From Candidatus Peregrinibacteria bacterium GW2011_GWF2_38_29 (lineage in GTDB: Bacteria > Patescibacteriota > Gracilibacteria > UBA1369 > UBA12463): 43,032 nucleotides of DNA. The translations under genes and the position numbers were made by a program. Shown here piece by piece: positions 15,705 to 23,558 of this stretch (the stretch's first letter is position 1; each line of letters opens with the position of its first letter). The notes under the pieces are model-generated. The model was not told the DNA's origin. It ran no database searches and saw only the letters and a program-made list of their open reading frames with translations. The stretch is taken from contig LBUS01000017.1 of NCBI GenBank assembly GCA_000992695.1, positions 1 to 43,032 of the forward strand, given 5' to 3'.

Positions 15705-16346
15705 ATGGCTTCAACTGAAATTGCGAAAATTTTACTTGAAAATAAGGCTGTGAAATTGTCTTTTAATCCGCCTTTTACTTATACGTCGGGGATGAAAGGG
15801 CCGATCTATACGGATAATCGTGTGCTTGTCTCGTTTGTAGGTGCGCGCGATACTATTGTCGATGGATTTTTGGCGGCGATAAAAGAAAATAATCTTGAAT
15901 TTGATTATGTGGCCGGAACTGCGACTGCGGGAATTCCTTGGGCGGCTTTTGTTGCGCAAAAACTCGGTGTGCCAATGATTTATATTCGACCTGAACCAAA
16001 AGGACATGGAACAGGAAAACAGATTGAAGGCTTTCTTGAAGCCGGAAAGCGTGTTCTTGTTGTTGAAGATTTGGTTACGACGGGTGGAAGCAGTTTGAAA
16101 TCTGTGAACGTTGTGAAGAATGAAGGGAAATGTATTTGCGATTCGGTTTTGGCGATATTTACATATGGACTTGGAAAATCTGTTAAGGCTTTTTCTGAAG
16201 CTGGCATTAAACTGTTTGCGCTTACGGATTTGGATGAACTGCTTAAGGCTGCGGTTGCAAGCTCTTTTATTTCTGCGGATGATGAGGCAAAAATATTGGA
16301 ATATAAAGCGGATCCGGAGAATTGGGCGAGCAAGATGGGACTTTAG
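15705..16346 (+). CDS. pyrE: Orotate phosphoribosyltransferase
   Basis: It transfers the phosphoribosyl group of PRPP to orotate, giving OMP. It has 213 residues from the ATG at 15705 (MASTEIAKILLE), the usual length; an upstream in-frame extension to 15483 crosses the promoter and a repeat element and is not conserved. The PRPP-binding motif VLVVEDLVTTGGSS is intact, as are the orotate-loop segment SGMKGPIYTDNR and GTATAGIPWA. pyrF follows after 82 nt of repeat-filled sequence. Confidence 0.96.
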   Translation: MASTEIAKILLENKAVKLSFNPPFTYTSGMKGPIYTDNRVLVSFVGARDTIVDGFLAAIKENNLEFDYVAGTATAGIPWAAFVAQKLGVPMIYIRPEPKGHGTGKQIEGFLEAGKRVLVVEDLVTTGGSSLKSVNVVKNEGKCICDSVLAIFTYGLGKSVKAFSEAGIKLFALTDLDELLKAAVASSFISADDEAKILEYKADPENWASKMGL

Positions 16347-16350
16347 TCGA

Positions 16351-16400
16351 AATTATCAATAATCAATTGTCAATTTACATTCAATTTTCAATCTTCAATC
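16351..16400. repeat. Intergenic ATTATCA/ATTTTCA heptamer repeat (pyrE-pyrF)
   Basis: About seven degenerate units (AATTATC, AATAATC, AATTGTC, AATTTAC, AATTTTC, AATCTTC) spaced every seven bases fill the gap. The same unit recurs at 35081-35129 and 38476-38497. Confidence 0.65.
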
Positions 16401-16428
16401 TATTAATTATAAATTTACAAACTAATAT

Positions 16429-17379
16429 ATGTCTAAATTTCATTTTGCAGATAGGCTGATTGAGGCGATTAAGCTTAAGAAAAGCGTTGTTTGTGTGGGG
16501 CTTGATCCAAGACTTGATAAAATTCCGGAATTTATTCGTGATAAGCATTTTAAAAAACATGCGAAATTTCCATTTTTGGCGGCGAGTGAGGCGATTTTGG
16601 AATTCAATAAAGGTCTTATCGATGCGGTAAAAGACGTTGCCGTTATTGTGAAACCGCAAATCGCTTTTTATGAAATGTTTGGGGCGGAAGGAATTAGTTG
16701 TTTTATTGAAACTATGAAATATGCTCGCGAAAAAGGTTTGCTTACAATTGCTGACGCAAAAAGAGGGGACATTGGAACGACTGCCGAGGCTTATGCAAAG
16801 GCGTTTTTGGGAAAAGTGAAAGTTGGTGATAATGAGCAAGAAATTTTTGGTGCGGATTCGATTACAGTTGCGCCTTATCTTGGATATGATGGAATTAAAC
16901 CGTTTATTCAAGAGTGTAAAGTGAACGGAAAAGGAATGTTTGTTCTTGTGAAAACTTCAAATAAATCTTCAGGCGATTTACAGGATTTATTTGTTGAAAA
17001 GAGCGAAAAAAACGCACCTCAACCTGCGTTTCATATTATGGCGCAATACGTTGATTCTTGGGGTGCTGATGATATTGGAGAAAGCGGTTATAGCTGTGTT
17101 GGAGCTGTTGTTGGAGCGACTTATCCAAACCAGGCCGTTGAACTTCGTAAATTGATGCCAAATGCAATATTTTTGGTTCCGGGTTATGGCGCACAAGGCG
17201 GAACTGCAAAAGATGTTGCGGGGTGTTTTAATAAAGACGGACTTGGTGCAATCGTGAATTCATCACGCGAGATTTGCTTTGCTTATGAGAAATCGGAGAA
17301 ATACACTGCGGAGAATTATGCTGAGGCTGCAAAAGAGGCCGCAGAGAAAATGCGAGATGATATTGCCAGCGTTCTTTAA
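16429..17379 (+). CDS. pyrF: Orotidine 5'-phosphate decarboxylase, type 2
   Basis: It decarboxylates OMP to UMP, ending the pathway. At 316 residues it is the longer type 2 form (the actinobacterial-like PyrF subfamily). VCVGLDPRLDKIPEF near the N-terminus, VKPQIAFYE and the catalytic DAKRGDIGTTAEAYA motif (Asp-Lys-Asp array) are present. The phosphate-binding segment is VPGYGAQGG. A mid-protein loop (FLGKVKVGDNEQEIFG) matches the usual insertion of this subfamily. Confidence 0.95.
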   Translation: MSKFHFADRLIEAIKLKKSVVCVGLDPRLDKIPEFIRDKHFKKHAKFPFLAASEAILEFNKGLIDAVKDVAVIVKPQIAFYEMFGAEGISCFIETMKYAREKGLLTIADAKRGDIGTTAEAYAKAFLGKVKVGDNEQEIFGADSITVAPYLGYDGIKPFIQECKVNGKGMFVLVKTSNKSSGDLQDLFVEKSEKNAPQPAFHIMAQYVDSWGADDIGESGYSCVGAVVGATYPNQAVELRKLMPNAIFLVPGYGAQGGTAKDVAGCFNKDGLGAIVNSSREICFAYEKSEKYTAENYAEAAKEAAEKMRDDIASVL

Positions 17380-17381
17380 AG

Positions 17382-17390
17382 TGGTATAAT
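17382..17390 (+). promoter_or_regulatory. Extended -10 promoter for the 727-residue orphan
   Basis: TGgTATAAT is a perfect extended -10, starting 3 nt after the pyrF stop and ending 25 nt before the ATG at 17416. Confidence 0.6.
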
Positions 17391-17415
17391 TCATCTCCAT
17401 TATTAATAAATTATT

Positions 17416-19599
17416 ATGCAAGCGGAGGCAATTCATGGCTATTTGGACGAGGAAGGAGCCGATATGTTGTATTTTATGGAGTGGGCAAGGGATGCTGAGC
17501 AAAAACGAGCTGAACGCTTGGAGTCTTTAGTGAAGCCTGAGCGATTTTCTGATTTGTGGGTTAAAAGAGAATTGTTGAGAAGTGGTGCGGTGCGACATTT
17601 TATGAAAAAAGATCCTACAACTGGCGAGATGGTTGAAGATGATGGTACGAAAGGTGCGCATAATGATGTTTATGAATTCGATAGAGGGAAGTTAGTGGTC
17701 TTGTTGAAAGGATGGGCTAAGTTTAAAAACCCTAAAGCCGTTGAATCTTTTGATTTCGCCGTAGAAAAATTTGCAGATTATATTTCCGGTCGTTTTGTCA
17801 TGAAAGTCGGTCGTACGAGGCATTTTATTGTTAAGTTTGGTGTTGAAAGAAGATATGTGCCAAGAGATATGATGGCTGCGGCTTTTGATCCGGTTGGATA
17901 TCCGCAAATAAACGGTCCGAAACGTATTGAAAAACTTGAGAGAGAAGTTCTTCGAGCCAATGCTTATATTGGTAATGAGGAAAAGCATTCGATTGTTGCG
18001 CCTTGTGTACTTTCTGAAATTGAAAGATTTTTAGGGAATCCTTTGGGCTTTAAGCCTGCTGTTTCCGGTGAATTTATGTTGAGAGATGATTCAGCTAAAA
18101 CCGGTAAAACTATTTCTGATGTTGCTGAGATTGATAGTAATATACCGAAATTTTCTGATCGTTCTGCGTATATTGCGTTTAATAAAGAAGCTAGAAGATG
18201 TGGAATTGATAAGCTTGAGGATGCTTTGCGTCCATTTTTTGATAGTCTTGTTAGGCTTGGTCTTCACGATGTTGTGCAGAGATTTGCAAGTACAAAACTT
18301 GGCAAGAAATTACTTGGAGAAAAGAGAGCTAACGCCGGTTATAAGCGCCATACAACTCTTATTTATGAAGAAGCGGAGAAAATAATAAAAAGACTTACCG
18401 CAAAATATAAAGACCATAGTTTTTTAGCGGCTGAGCAAACAACTTATGGTTATGATCCGCGAGTTTCGGCTGAAGAATGGGGAAAAATCGCCGAAGGAAA
18501 TGAGGAAGCCGTTTCATGTTTTGAGCATGATTTTACAAGAGTTATGCGGGATATGCCGGATTATATTCGCGCTATTTTTGATGATCCAAAGATCGCGCAC
18601 GAATTTTGTTATATGGCCATGGAGCATTGGCATCAATCTCCTGATTATCCAGTTGATCAAACTGATACGGTTATGAGTTTGACGATGGTTAAATTGCTTT
18701 TGAAAGCCGCTTATTATTTTTATATTTTAGATTCAAAAACACCTTATACTCCTCAAAGAAGCACTAAGTTTTCTGATGAAGAAGGGCTTAAAAGATTTTT
18801 TGAAAAATTTAAGGAAGAGGATTTACTGGAGATGTCAAAAAGAATGAACTTGATGCTTCGTTTGCATGATCAGTGTGCGAAACAAGGGAAGAGACCGAAA
18901 TTTCAAAGATTTGAAAAAACGTCTACGAAGATGCAGGAAAGGCTTGATTATAACGGTGGTGATAAGAAGATTCTTGGGCCAATGCCGATTTCAGAGCTTA
19001 TGACAAAAAATAAAAAATTGCTTAAGGATTATCGTGGGATTAGCGAACAACTGCTCGTGTATTTTTATCAGTTGTATAAGATGTTTAAACAGACCGGTTA
19101 TATTTTGGATCAAAGACCGGATAATGTTGCTGAGGGCGTTTTTATTTTTGGAGATTGGGCTCTTCAAGCTGAAAATATTCAAATAGTTATTTTTGAAGAT
19201 AAAGACGGTAATGCATATCCAAAAGTTGTAAATATTGATCCCGAAGATCATTTTAGAAAGTTGCCAAAAGAAACTGATAAAAAAGATCCAAGAGAAGGGC
19301 TTGGTACTTCCGGTTTAAGCGTTGCTGATCTTATTGCTGAGGCTTCCGCTCATAGGTCTATTGGTTTTGCGATTGATAATGTTGCTGATAACATGGGAAT
19401 TCCAGGAGATAAAACGGATTGGCCGCCGGAAAGATTGCTTGTTCAAGCGGCTTTGGATGTAACACGCACAGGCGTTTCTAATATTAGAACAAGCGTTGAC
19501 GATGCTTCGCATGCGGCTCGCGGGGAATTTAGAAGTAGAATTGGAGAAGTTCTTGGTTTTCTTGGGGCTGTTTTACAATCTCCAAGGCAAAAGATTTAA
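17416..19599 (+). CDS. Large orphan protein with kinase-like sequence features
   Basis: I do not recognise a family for this 727-residue soluble protein. Near the N-terminus NDVYEFDRGKLVVLLKGW (83-100) resembles the kinase-fold nucleotide-binding strands, where the second Lys would be the ATP-binding residue. Near the C-terminus YILDQRPDN (D565, N570) resembles a kinase catalytic loop, and VVNIDPED (D608) could be the metal-binding Asp. The distance between the two is long, about 43 residues instead of near 20, with an inserted strand pair. The middle 300 residues are helical and charged. There is no signal peptide or membrane helix. A diverged kinase or pseudokinase is an inference. The gene ends 3 nt from convergent rsmA. 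Confidence 0.7.
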   Translation: MQAEAIHGYLDEEGADMLYFMEWARDAEQKRAERLESLVKPERFSDLWVKRELLRSGAVRHFMKKDPTTGEMVEDDGTKGAHNDVYEFDRGKLVVLLKGWAKFKNPKAVESFDFAVEKFADYISGRFVMKVGRTRHFIVKFGVERRYVPRDMMAAAFDPVGYPQINGPKRIEKLEREVLRANAYIGNEEKHSIVAPCVLSEIERFLGNPLGFKPAVSGEFMLRDDSAKTGKTISDVAEIDSNIPKFSDRSAYIAFNKEARRCGIDKLEDALRPFFDSLVRLGLHDVVQRFASTKLGKKLLGEKRANAGYKRHTTLIYEEAEKIIKRLTAKYKDHSFLAAEQTTYGYDPRVSAEEWGKIAEGNEEAVSCFEHDFTRVMRDMPDYIRAIFDDPKIAHEFCYMAMEHWHQSPDYPVDQTDTVMSLTMVKLLLKAAYYFYILDSKTPYTPQRSTKFSDEEGLKRFFEKFKEEDLLEMSKRMNLMLRLHDQCAKQGKRPKFQRFEKTSTKMQERLDYNGGDKKILGPMPISELMTKNKKLLKDYRGISEQLLVYFYQLYKMFKQTGYILDQRPDNVAEGVFIFGDWALQAENIQIVIFEDKDGNAYPKVVNIDPEDHFRKLPKETDKKDPREGLGTSGLSVADLIAEASAHRSIGFAIDNVADNMGIPGDKTDWPPERLLVQAALDVTRTGVSNIRTSVDDASHAARGEFRSRIGEVLGFLGAVLQSPRQKI

Positions 19600-19602
19600 A
19601 TT

Positions 19603-20445
19603 TTATTTAGTGGCGTTCAATGGCTGGCTTTTCACGATTTCAAGCCAACTTTCGATGGAGAGGTTTTCCGGACGAGCGTTTGGATTTATGCCTAAAGTTT
19701 TGAGTATTTTTTCCATTTCGGATTTTTCTATTTTGAAGATTTGTGCGAGAGTTTGGGAAATGATTTTGCGTTTTTTGCCAAATGCCGCGCGTACAATTTC
19801 AAAGAATTTAGAGGATAATTCGTGAGGGATTAAAGGGACGACATTTATATCTATTTTTAAGATTGCGGAATCAACTTTTGGAGCCGGAAAGAATGAATTT
19901 TTGGAAACTGTTTGTATTATTTTTGGCTTTCCAAAGACTTGAACGAGGATTGAGAGTAGATTCATGTGCGGCGGGGTTGCGCAGATTTTTTCCGCGACTT
20001 CTTTTTGAATTAAAAATACTATTTTTCGTGGTTTATTTTTTTCTTCGATCAGGAATTTTTTGAGAATGTCGGTTGTGATTGCGTATGGAATATTTGCGAC
20101 GAGTTTATATATGAAAGAGGGGATTTTGGCCTGTAAAATATCCGTATTCAAGAATTCTATGTTTGTGAAATTTGAGAGATTTTTTTTGGCAATTTCCATC
20201 ATGTTGACGTCTTTTTCATATACGATTACAGAAAAAGCGTTTGACGCTAATTCTTGTGTCAAAACTCCAAGTCCGCATCCGATTTCAACAACAGCGTCTT
20301 CTTCCGGTTTCAGATTTGCAGAATCGATTATTTTATCAAGTACTCCTTTGTTTGTGAGGAAATTTTGGCTAAAGTGCTTTTGCGCTTTTATGCCGTGTTC
20401 TTCAAGGATTTTTTTGACTATTGAGATATTTGTGAGTTCAATCAT
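19603..20445 (-). CDS. rsmA: 16S rRNA (adenine1518/1519-N6)-dimethyltransferase
   Basis: Dimethylates two adjacent adenines in the 3' terminal helix of 16S rRNA (KsgA family). It has 280 residues. The N-terminal KAQKHFSQNFLTN is the family signature, SAM motif I is VVEIGCGLGVLT and the catalytic motif IV is NIPYAITT. The substrate-binding C-terminal domain is present (FFPAPKVDSAI, FGKKRKIISQTL). It is the last gene of the operon begun by the P-type ATPase and overlaps the DUF167 gene by 4 nt. Confidence 0.96.
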   Translation of the reverse strand: MIELTNISIVKKILEEHGIKAQKHFSQNFLTNKGVLDKIIDSANLKPEEDAVVEIGCGLGVLTQELASNAFSVIVYEKDVNMMEIAKKNLSNFTNIEFLNTDILQAKIPSFIYKLVANIPYAITTDILKKFLIEEKNKPRKIVFLIQKEVAEKICATPPHMNLLSILVQVFGKPKIIQTVSKNSFFPAPKVDSAILKIDINVVPLIPHELSSKFFEIVRAAFGKKRKIISQTLAQIFKIEKSEMEKILKTLGINPNARPENLSIESWLEIVKSQPLNATK

Positions 20446-20690
20446 GTAACTATTCTTACAATTTTGCGGGAGCTTGTAAAGCCCTGTTCGATTGATATAT
20501 TTTGCGTTGGTATTTTAAACTCTTTGCTTAGGAAGTTAATTAGTTCTTTGTTTGCCCTTCCTTGCTGTGGGATTGCCGCTATATCGATTTTTATTGTGCC
20601 GTCCGCCATTTCACCTTTTATTTCACTTTTTTGCGCTATGGGGTGAATTTTGACGTTTAAATAATTAACGCCTTTAATAAGATTTTGCAT
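20442..20690 (-). CDS. DUF167/YggU family protein
   Basis: A small basic protein of 82 residues from the ATG at 20690; upstream in-frame codons to 20744 exist but would run deeper into the ATPase gene. The family pattern is clear: YLNVKIHPIAQKSEI, then IKIDIAAIPQQGRANKELINFLSKEF and a closing GFTSSRKIVRI. The family is widely conserved, of unknown function. It overlaps the ATPase 3' end by 17 nt and rsmA by 4 nt, so the three genes are translationally coupled. Confidence 0.85.
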   Translation of the reverse strand: MQNLIKGVNYLNVKIHPIAQKSEIKGEMADGTIKIDIAAIPQQGRANKELINFLSKEFKIPTQNISIEQGFTSSRKIVRIVT

Positions 20691-23427
20691 GAATATTTTG
20701 TCTGTAGTATTTGTTTGATATGAATTTACGAATTTCTTCAACAACTATTATTCCCAGTGAAAGAGTTATTGCAATTACCCATTCAATTATCGTGAGATGC
20801 GTGGTTTTGATCAGGTTTTGCATAAGCGGAATTTCTATAAGCGCCAGAGTCAAAATTATTGAAATTATTCCCGCCCACACTAAATATTTATTTGAGAAAA
20901 ATTTTAATTTAAATAGTGAAAGTTTTTCGCTTCGTGCATTGAATGCGTTTGCGACTTGAACGAGAATCATTATTGCAAATGCCATTGTTGTGGCTTTTAA
21001 AGCGCCGTCCTGAATGCCGTATTTATAAAGCATTAAGAAGTATCCCGTAAGAGATAAGAGGCCGACGAAAAATCCACTGAAAAATACTCTTAAAATATAA
21101 TTTTTTTCTAAAATTCTTTTTGTCGGATGTCTTGGAGGGGCTTTCATTATGTGCGGCTCTGAAGGCTCAACTCCAAGTGCGAGCGCGGGCAAAATGTCTG
21201 TTCCAAGATTGATTATAAGAATTAGAACTGCGGTTAACGGCTGTGGAATAGTGAAAGCGATTGCTGTGAAAATAGTTACAAGCTCTCCCACGTTTGATGA
21301 AAAAACATAAAATAAGAATTTCTTTATATTTTCATAAATAGTACGTCCTTCTTCAATTGCACGAATTATTGTTGCGACGCTGTCATCTGTTAAGACCATG
21401 TTTGCGGCTTCTTTGGAAACATCTGTGCCTGAACCCATTGCTATGCCAATATCGGCTTTTTTAAGCGCCGGAGCATCATTTACTCCATCGCCGGTGACTG
21501 CTATAACTTCACCAATTGTTTTGAATGCGGTTGCAATTCTGAGCTTGTCTTCCGGGCTGACGCGTGCAAAAATTATTTCGCGTTTTTCTTTTAACATTGA
21601 TTCGAGTTCTTTATCCGTAAGGTCTTTTAAATTTTCGCCTGTTATTATTTTGTATTTGTTTTTTTCGACAAGGCCTATTGTTTCTGCGATTGATCCTGCG
21701 GTTAATCCGTGATCCCCGGTTACGATATAAAGCCTTACTCCTGCGGATTTTGCGAGTTCAATTGATTTTGCAACTTCTTTTCGTGGAGGGTCAATTATTC
21801 CAACAATTCCGATAAAAATAAGATCGCTTTCTATTTTTTCGTGAATATATTTATCCGGAACGACCCGAATTTCTTTATATGCAAGTGCGATTACTCTGAG
21901 AGCTTTTTTTGCCATATCTTCTGATTTTGCGAGAATTTTTTCGCGAGTTTCTTTGTCCATCATTATTTCTCGTTCATTCATTAAAATATGACTACATGTT
22001 TTTAAAATGCCATCCGGAGAGCCTTTAACATAGGCATAAACGCGATTATTTGATTTATTTTTTGCAATTACAGTCATGCGTTTTCGGAAACCGTCAAAGG
22101 TGAGTTCGTGCAAGCGTTCGTGCAGTGCTTCAACTTCTTCGGTGTGAATTCCCATTTTTTCAACCATTGTGATGAGCGCGCCTTCTGTTGGGTCGCCAAC
22201 CATTGTCCATATTCCATCTTTTTTATTGCACCTTAATTTGGCGTTGTTGCACATTGCCGCTATTGCCGCGATTTGTTTTAAGCCATGCGAAACCGCTTTT
22301 TCTTTTATTTCCAGAGCGGAGGAGAACGATGCGCGTTCACTCCCAACGGAAATTACGGTTTTATCCGGCATTGCAACGTTTATATTCCCGGCCGGTGCAT
22401 AGCCTGAACCATCCACAAAAGCATCATATTTATCAAAAAACATCTCCTTTACAGTCATTTCGTTTTTTGTGAGAGTGCCTGTTTTATCGCTTAAAATAAC
22501 CGTTGTTGAGCCGAGCGTTTCAACCGAAGAAAGCTGTTTCATGATTGCATGTTTTTTTGCGAGTCTTTGTGTCCCGATTGCGAGAGAAATTGTGATAATT
22601 GCAGGAAGCCCTTCCGGAACTGCTGCGACTGCGACTGAAACTGCAAAAATCAATGTCTGAATTATTGGTTCACCTTTTAATAAAGTGTTTGTAGAGAATA
22701 GGATTATAACTATTCCGAGCGTAATTTTTCCAACAAAGCTTCCAATGTTTGAAATTTCTTTTTCAAGAGGTGATTCGTCTTTTTTTGTTTCTGATGTAAG
22801 GCGTGCAATGTTTCCGAATTTTGTTTTCATGCCCGTTTCTGTGACAATGGCTTTTGCGCTTCCGTGAGCCACAATTGTGCCCATCAAAACTTTATTTGCT
22901 TGCAGGCTTTTTTCTGATTTTTCAACGGGAATTGATTCTCCCGTGATTACAGCTTCTTGGGTTTGAAACTCGTTTGTTTCAATTAAAATTCCATCTGCAC
23001 TTATTGAATCTCCTTCGTTTAAAATCATAATATCTCCCGGAACAAGATATTTATTTTCAATGGATTCGTGTTTATCTTCACGTATTACATGCACCATCGG
23101 TGAAAGCATTTTTTGAAGAGCTTCAATTGCTTTATTGGCTTTATATTTTTGAACAAGGCCAATTGTTGCGTTTAAAATAAGGATGAATGTAATTATTGCG
23201 CCATCGGTTTTTTCTCCTACTATTATTGAAATTATTGCGGCGATAACAAGAATTGCCACCATTAAATCTTTGAATTCTTCAAAGAATTGGACGATGAGAT
23301 GTTTCTTTTTTGGCGGAGTGAGCTCATTTTTGCCGAATTTTTTTAAACGTTCATCAACTTCATATTGAGCAAGTCCTTGTTTGCGGGTTTCAAACTGTGT
23401 GAAAAGATGTTCGAGGATGTTTTCCAT
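20674..23427 (-). CDS. SERCA-like P-type Ca2+-transporting ATPase (P2A)
   Basis: A 917-residue cation pump of the cytoplasmic membrane. The actuator motif is TGES (162-165), the phosphorylation motif is DKTGTLT (D314), the nucleotide domain has KGSPD, and the hinge is TGDGVNDAPA. Ca2+ ligands of SERCA site II are matched: PEGLP in M4 (E272) and NLGTD in M6. SSNVGE in M5 keeps both the Asn and the Glu. In M8 the site I glutamate is replaced by Gln (VQVANAFN), which suggests one Ca2+ per cycle, as in Listeria LMCA1. It is preceded by a leaderless promoter and heads an operon with the DUF167 gene and rsmA. Confidence 0.93.
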   Translation of the reverse strand: MENILEHLFTQFETRKQGLAQYEVDERLKKFGKNELTPPKKKHLIVQFFEEFKDLMVAILVIAAIISIIVGEKTDGAIITFILILNATIGLVQKYKANKAIEALQKMLSPMVHVIREDKHESIENKYLVPGDIMILNEGDSISADGILIETNEFQTQEAVITGESIPVEKSEKSLQANKVLMGTIVAHGSAKAIVTETGMKTKFGNIARLTSETKKDESPLEKEISNIGSFVGKITLGIVIILFSTNTLLKGEPIIQTLIFAVSVAVAAVPEGLPAIITISLAIGTQRLAKKHAIMKQLSSVETLGSTTVILSDKTGTLTKNEMTVKEMFFDKYDAFVDGSGYAPAGNINVAMPDKTVISVGSERASFSSALEIKEKAVSHGLKQIAAIAAMCNNAKLRCNKKDGIWTMVGDPTEGALITMVEKMGIHTEEVEALHERLHELTFDGFRKRMTVIAKNKSNNRVYAYVKGSPDGILKTCSHILMNEREIMMDKETREKILAKSEDMAKKALRVIALAYKEIRVVPDKYIHEKIESDLIFIGIVGIIDPPRKEVAKSIELAKSAGVRLYIVTGDHGLTAGSIAETIGLVEKNKYKIITGENLKDLTDKELESMLKEKREIIFARVSPEDKLRIATAFKTIGEVIAVTGDGVNDAPALKKADIGIAMGSGTDVSKEAANMVLTDDSVATIIRAIEEGRTIYENIKKFLFYVFSSNVGELVTIFTAIAFTIPQPLTAVLILIINLGTDILPALALGVEPSEPHIMKAPPRHPTKRILEKNYILRVFFSGFFVGLLSLTGYFLMLYKYGIQDGALKATTMAFAIMILVQVANAFNARSEKLSLFKLKFFSNKYLVWAGIISIILTLALIEIPLMQNLIKTTHLTIIEWVIAITLSLGIIVVEEIRKFISNKYYRQNIHAKSY

Positions 23428-23433
23428 AACTGG

Positions 23434-23442
23434 ATTATATCA
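23434..23442 (-). promoter_or_regulatory. Leaderless extended -10 promoter of the Ca2+ ATPase operon
   Basis: On the minus strand TGaTATAAT occupies 23442-23434. Only 6 nt separate it from the ATG at 23427, so transcription should start on the start codon. Confidence 0.65.
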
Positions 23443-23558
23443 TTTCTATAGGGCTTATCATTAAAAAATTTAGTTTAAAGTTATTTCATGAATTTTTAAA
23501 AGAAATTTAATCTTTTTATGTAAAAATCATTTTGTTTATAACTAATAATTTTAAAAAT

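Noticed and set aside
16351-16400. A CRISPR-like array in the repeat-filled gaps
   Set aside because: Units are seven bases, degenerate and A/T-rich with no spacers and no cas genes.
20711-22867. Plus-strand open frames opposite the Ca2+ ATPase
   Set aside because: They are shadows of a strongly conserved gene on the other strand, with Ser/Ile/Phe-rich text and no signals.
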